DNA of 64,000 nt from Microbacterium immunditiarum (lineage in GTDB: Bacteria; Actinomycetota; Actinomycetes; Actinomycetales; Microbacteriaceae), in NCBI RefSeq assembly GCF_013409785.1, contig NZ_JACCBV010000001.1:310001-374000 (forward strand). Reading direction: 5' to 3'. Within the stretch, counting starts at the first letter, position 1. The number at the start of each line of letters is the position of its first letter. A program made the position numbers and the translations under genes. Of this stretch, positions 62,570 to 64,000 are shown piece after piece. The notes under the pieces were generated by a model. The model was not told the origin of the DNA, did not search any database, and was given only the letters and a program-made list of their open reading frames with translations.

Positions 62570-63895
62570 GTGACGACCCGACCCGCGACGCTGAACCGCG
62601 CGATCCTGCGCCTCGCGGTTCCGGCGCTCGGGTCGCTCGTCGCCGAGCCGCTCTTCCTCATCGTCGACTCGGCGCTCGTCGGCCACCTCGGCATCGTGCC
62701 GCTCGCGGCGCTCGGCATCGCGTCGGCGGTCCTCCAGACGATCGTCGGCCTCATGGTGTTCCTCGCCTACTCGACCACGCCCGCCGTCGCGCGCCGGTTC
62801 GGTGCGGGCGATCCGTCACGCGCCGTGTCGGTCGGCGTCGACGGGCTGTGGCTCGCGCTCGGGCTGGGTGCGATCCTCGCGATCGCCGGCTATCTCGCGA
62901 CACCGCTCCTCGTCGGGCTGTTCGGCGCGAACCCCGAGGTCGCCGCCGACGCCGTCACGTACCTCGGCATCTCGATGTGGGGACTGCCGGCGATGCTCAT
63001 CGTGTTCGCCGCGACGGGCCTTCTTCGCGGAATGCAGGACACGGTGACGCCGCTGTGGATCGCGGGCATCGGCTTCGCCGCGAACGCTCTCCTCAACTGG
63101 CTCTTCATCTACGGGCTCGGGTGGGGCATCGCCGGGTCGGCGTTCGGGACCGTGCTCGCGCAGTGGGGAATGGTGGCCGCCTACGCGGTCGTGATCGGGC
63201 GGCTCGCGCGCGAGCACGAGGCATCCGTCCTGCCCCAGAGTCAAGGAGTGCGTGGGTCGGCCCGGTCCGGCGGCTGGCTCTTCCTGCGCACGGTGTCGCT
63301 GCGGCTCGCCCTGCTCGCGACGGTCGCCGTCGCCACGATGCTCGGCACCGAGGAGCTCGCCGGCTGGCAGGTCGCGTTCACGATCTTCTCGACCGCAGCC
63401 TTCGCGCTGGACGCGCTCGCGATCGCCGCGCAGGCGCTCATCGGCAAGGGGCTCGGCGCGCAGGACGCGCCGTTCGTCCGCCGCGTCCTCGGCCGCACGG
63501 TCGCGTGGGGAGTGTGGTTCGGCGTGGTCGTGGGCGCTGCGATCGGAGGCTTCTCCGCACTCATCGGGCTGCTCTTCACGGGCGATCCCACGATCGCGGC
63601 CCTCGTGCAGCCGGCGCTCATCGTGCTCGCCGTCGCGCAGCCGGTGTGCGGCGTCGTGTTCGTGCTCGACGGCGTGCTCATCGGCGCGGGCGACGCGCGC
63701 TACCTCGCGATCGCGGGAGGGCTCAACCTCGTGCCGTTCCTCCCGGCGCTCGTCGTGCTGGCGCTCCTGCACCCGACGGGTGCGGCAGGGCTCGCGTGGC
63801 TCGCGGTCGCCTTCTTCGGCGTGTACATGCTCGCGCGCCTCGCGACGCTCGGCTGGCGCGTGCTTCGACCGGAGTGGATGACCGCCGGAGCGTGA
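62570..63895 (+). CDS. MATE-family efflux transporter (DinF-like)
   Basis: A 441-residue MATE exporter with about 12 helices in two halves. FLIVDSALVGHLGIVPLAALGIASAV near 24-50 is the DinF-branch signature, and TGLLRGMQDTVTPLWIAG near 147 is the second. GTG 62570 is six bases after TAGGCT, again suggesting a leaderless start. It is divergent from the lipase fusion gene. Substrates are probably cationic or aromatic drugs or metabolites, driven by proton or sodium. Confidence 0.9.
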   Translation: MTTRPATLNRAILRLAVPALGSLVAEPLFLIVDSALVGHLGIVPLAALGIASAVLQTIVGLMVFLAYSTTPAVARRFGAGDPSRAVSVGVDGLWLALGLGAILAIAGYLATPLLVGLFGANPEVAADAVTYLGISMWGLPAMLIVFAATGLLRGMQDTVTPLWIAGIGFAANALLNWLFIYGLGWGIAGSAFGTVLAQWGMVAAYAVVIGRLAREHEASVLPQSQGVRGSARSGGWLFLRTVSLRLALLATVAVATMLGTEELAGWQVAFTIFSTAAFALDALAIAAQALIGKGLGAQDAPFVRRVLGRTVAWGVWFGVVVGAAIGGFSALIGLLFTGDPTIAALVQPALIVLAVAQPVCGVVFVLDGVLIGAGDARYLAIAGGLNLVPFLPALVVLALLHPTGAAGLAWLAVAFFGVYMLARLATLGWRVLRPEWMTAGA

Positions 63896-63901
63896 GCCGG
63901 C

Positions 63902-64000
63902 TCAGCGCGCCCAGCGGCGACACCACTCGTACATGACGACCGCTGCCGCCGCACTCGCGTTGATCGATCGGGTGGAGCCGTACTGCGTGATCTCGACGAC
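63902..64000 (-). CDS. SpoU/TrmH-family RNA 2'-O-methyltransferase, C-terminal end only
   Basis: The last 32 residues read VVEITQYGSTRSINASAAAAVVMYEWCRRWAR. The block QYGSTRSINASAAAAVVMYEW matches motif 3 of SPOUT methyltransferases, which forms the knot that binds S-adenosylmethionine. The rest lies beyond the window. It converges with the MATE gene with a six-base gap. Probably a tRNA or rRNA ribose methylase. Confidence 0.85.
   Translation of the reverse strand, partial: VVEITQYGSTRSINASAAAAVVMYEWCRRWAR

Overview
The window is about 70% GC, densely coded, and has no tRNA, rRNA, CRISPR array or insertion sequence that I could find. Gene style points to a high-GC actinobacterium, most likely Microbacteriaceae such as Microbacterium. 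The signs are frequent GTG and TTG starts, many GTGA/ATGA stop-start overlaps, several probably leaderless genes with a TAnnnT box 6-8 bases before the start codon, and IclR, PaaX and PadR regulators. The genus is an inference. Most of the window reads as a catabolic island for plant- or lignin-derived aromatic acids and rare sugars, edged by more general genes.

Layout. 1-3.7 kb: protocatechuate 3,4-dioxygenase beta subunit (cut by the edge), two IclR regulators and 4-hydroxybenzoate 3-hydroxylase (pobA). 3.7-6.3 kb: two divergent CynX/NimT-type MFS carriers. 6.4-10.9 kb: a MarR regulator divergent from an acyl-CoA operon (SDR, amidohydrolase, MaoC dehydratase, acyl-CoA ligase). 10.9-15.3 kb and 19.4-22.9 kb: two ABC importers of the nitrate/sulfonate/taurine type, each with two different permease genes; the first ends in a PaaX-like regulator. 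15.6-19.4 kb: an aromatic-ring flavin monooxygenase divergent from a frameshifted fumarate-reductase-like flavoprotein, then another IclR. 23-29.6 kb: a single-chain double-MarR regulator, an amidohydrolase, a LigM/DesA-type O-demethylase, a TPP-dependent enzyme and an FMN 2-hydroxy acid dehydrogenase.

30-38.4 kb: an eight-gene rare-sugar or polyol operon (split transketolase, zinc dehydrogenase, RbsABC-type importer, SDR, TIM-barrel isomerase) divergent from an aldehyde dehydrogenase and a MarR gene. 40.8-49.8 kb: an IclR-centred cluster with an SDR, a CGSC (UGSC-family) two-gene module and a peptide-type ABC importer; near-identical 15-bp palindromes sit before several of its transcription units. 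50-54 kb: metF, purU and a second LigM/DesA-like gene, then a PadR regulator. This is a compact tetrahydrofolate-dependent O-demethylation and one-carbon disposal cassette. 54-64 kb: secreted DUF6351 protein, PaaX-like regulator, a beta-lactamase-fold protein lacking its nucleophile, M13 metallopeptidase, a membrane/lipase fusion, a MATE exporter and the end of a SpoU methyltransferase.

How the parts may work together (inference): 2-hydroxy acid dehydrogenase, TPP decarboxylase and aldehyde dehydrogenase could shorten a mandelate-like side chain. The LigM/DesA-like enzymes would then remove methoxyl groups onto tetrahydrofolate. MetF and PurU, with a FolD encoded elsewhere, would recycle the cofactor and release formate. 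PobA and PcaH(G) would feed the catechol into the beta-ketoadipate pathway. Ten transcription regulators in 64 kb suggest several separately induced modules.
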